Assembly (NCBI GenBank): GCA_963758445.1
Contig: CAVWVR010000021.1
Span: 1-64,000 of the forward strand
Length of the DNA stretch: 64,000 nucleotides
Direction of reading: 5' to 3'
Origin: Bog-105 sp963758445
GTDB lineage: Bacteria > Acidobacteriota > Terriglobia > Bryobacterales > Bryobacteraceae
The notes under the pieces were generated by a model. The model searched no databases, was not told the DNA's origin, and saw only the letters and a list, made by a program, of their open reading frames with translations. Numbering within the stretch: position 1 is the stretch's first letter; each line of letters starts with the position of its first letter. Positions 63,129 to 64,000 of the stretch are shown one piece after another. The translations under genes and the position numbers were made by a program.

Positions 63129-64000
63129 ATGCACAAAATCTCGGTCCTGCACCGGGCCGCTGCTCTTATCTTGCTTGCGGCCGCGCCTCGCCTTTGTTCG
63201 GCAACGGATACTCGCGTTTGGGAGCAATCAGATCAGGCTGATTTCACAAAAGGTACGGCCAAGAATCTCTCCATTCGCAGCGATGGCCGCATTACGCTCG
63301 CGCCCAGCTTCAAAGAATTGGATAGCACCAATGTTCCGTATCTATGGGCGGTTGTTCAGGATTCGAAAGGCACACTCTACTACGCCGGCGGCGCACCCAC
63401 AGGCGCGACAACGAAAGTCTATGCACTGCCTGCCAACGGCAAACCAAAAGCCTTCGCTGAGCTGACCGGGCTGGAAATTCACGCACTCGCGGTCGACAAA
63501 CAAGACCGCGTCTACGCTGCCGTTCTGCCCGACGCAAAGATCTACCGTCTCGATGGATCCGCCAAGCCGCAGTTGTTCTTCGACCCGAAGTGCAAATACG
63601 TTTGGTCCATGGTCTTCGACCAGAACGGGCAACCTGTTCGTCGCTACCGGTGATGCGGGGCTCATTTACAAGGTAACGCCTGATGGAAAGGGTACAAAGT
63701 TCTTCGATACAGAGGAAACGCACGCCCGGTCGATGATCATCGACGATGCGGGCAATCTGATCGTCGGCACCGAACCCAGCGGCCTGGTTATGCGCATCAG
63801 CCCCGCTGGAAAAAGCTTCATTCTCTACCAAACGGATAAGCGCGAAGTAACCAGCATCGCGGAGCGCGACGGGATCATCTACGCTGCCTCGGTTGGAAAT
63901 AAGACTGGGACTACTTCGGTAACGGGACCTGCGCCTGTCCTTCCATCGAATCCATCACCGGTGAATCCAAGTGGAACCCAGCGTAGCGGCGCGCCTCCGC
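63129..64000 (+). CDS. secreted beta-propeller protein, 3' end outside window, frameshifted near 63627
   Basis: An exported protein (signal LILLAAAPRLCSA, residues 13-25) with propeller-like repeats ALAVDKQDRVYAAVLPDAKIYRLDGSAKPQLFF and WSMVFDQNG. The frame stops at 63653, but removing one G from GGG at 63627-63629 yields NLFVATGDAGLIYKVTPDG and then the frame stays open to the window edge (SMIIDDAGNLIVGTEPSGLVM). So this is one longer gene with a probable one-base error, not a 174-residue protein. It starts 19 bases after the S55 gene. Confidence 0.72.

Noticed and set aside
1..64000. CRISPR arrays, insertion sequences, prophage
   Set aside because: No regularly spaced repeats, transposase or phage structural genes were seen.

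Overview
The window looks like a chromosomal segment of a diderm, probably soil-dwelling bacterium of the Acidobacteriota (Bryobacterales/Solibacter-like). This placement is an inference from gene content: a Tad/Flp pilus locus, a family of short lysine/arginine-rich proteins with an 'NAQKSxGxKTxxGK...HGLTG' N-terminus, S9 and S55 peptidases, IPT/NHL propellers, M56-TonB sensors and POTRA-only proteins, together with lpxD (lipid A). No phage, insertion sequence or CRISPR array was seen. Gene density is high and no gene-free stretch exceeds 300 bases.

Layout. 1-34 is the 5' half of a tRNA-Gly. 265-1094 holds an orphan protein followed by a degenerate repeat cluster. 1095-10727 is a Tad (tight adherence) locus: prepilin peptidase, polytopic membrane protein, Flp pilin, CpaB, secretin CpaC, CpaE/TadZ, ATPase CpaF/TadA, TadB, TadC and a 32-residue membrane peptide. 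10762-16321 contains envelope/stress proteins, recX, lemA, a hisS-aspS reading frame and a gamma-class carbonic anhydrase-like gene. 16456-31549 has an S9 peptidase, an atypical Nramp transporter, a glycosyltransferase-methyltransferase, the MFS-PlsC-acyl-ligase Aas fusion, an orphan sigma54 activator, a YncE-like propeller/phosphoesterase and nadE. 31566-35976 is a minus-strand operon rimO-yacG-pgpA-NHL-cinA. 36059-50020 is mixed metabolism (malQ, aldo/keto reductase, RNase T2, aminotransferase, coaD, xylonate-type dehydratase, POTRA protein, FAH, lpxD, ubiX). 50027-52940 is a small accessory island: a SLOG-like Rossmann protein divergent from an LSDAT/SLOG-double SLATT membrane protein, followed by a VapBC-type toxin-antitoxin pair. 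52937-64000 carries hpt, a coiled-coil protein, rsfS, hrcA, a BlaI/M56 pair, a Tat-exported dipeptidase, an SDR, a cupin, a second Flp pilin, tRNA-Glu, cytochrome c, an S55 peptidase and a truncated propeller gene.

Two results matter most. (1) The 50 kb island has the architecture of nucleotide-sensing conflict systems (SLOG sensor plus SLATT membrane effector) next to a toxin-antitoxin module, and is the best candidate for an undescribed defence-type system. (2) At least eight genes are disrupted or altered by what reads as one extra base in a short homopolymer (GGG, TTTT, A8), plus two probable single-base losses. This explains split genes, an over-long hpt, and very likely the apparent HisRS-AspRS fusion. 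The pattern points to sequencing/assembly error rather than pseudogenization, so single-base gene boundaries here should be read with caution.
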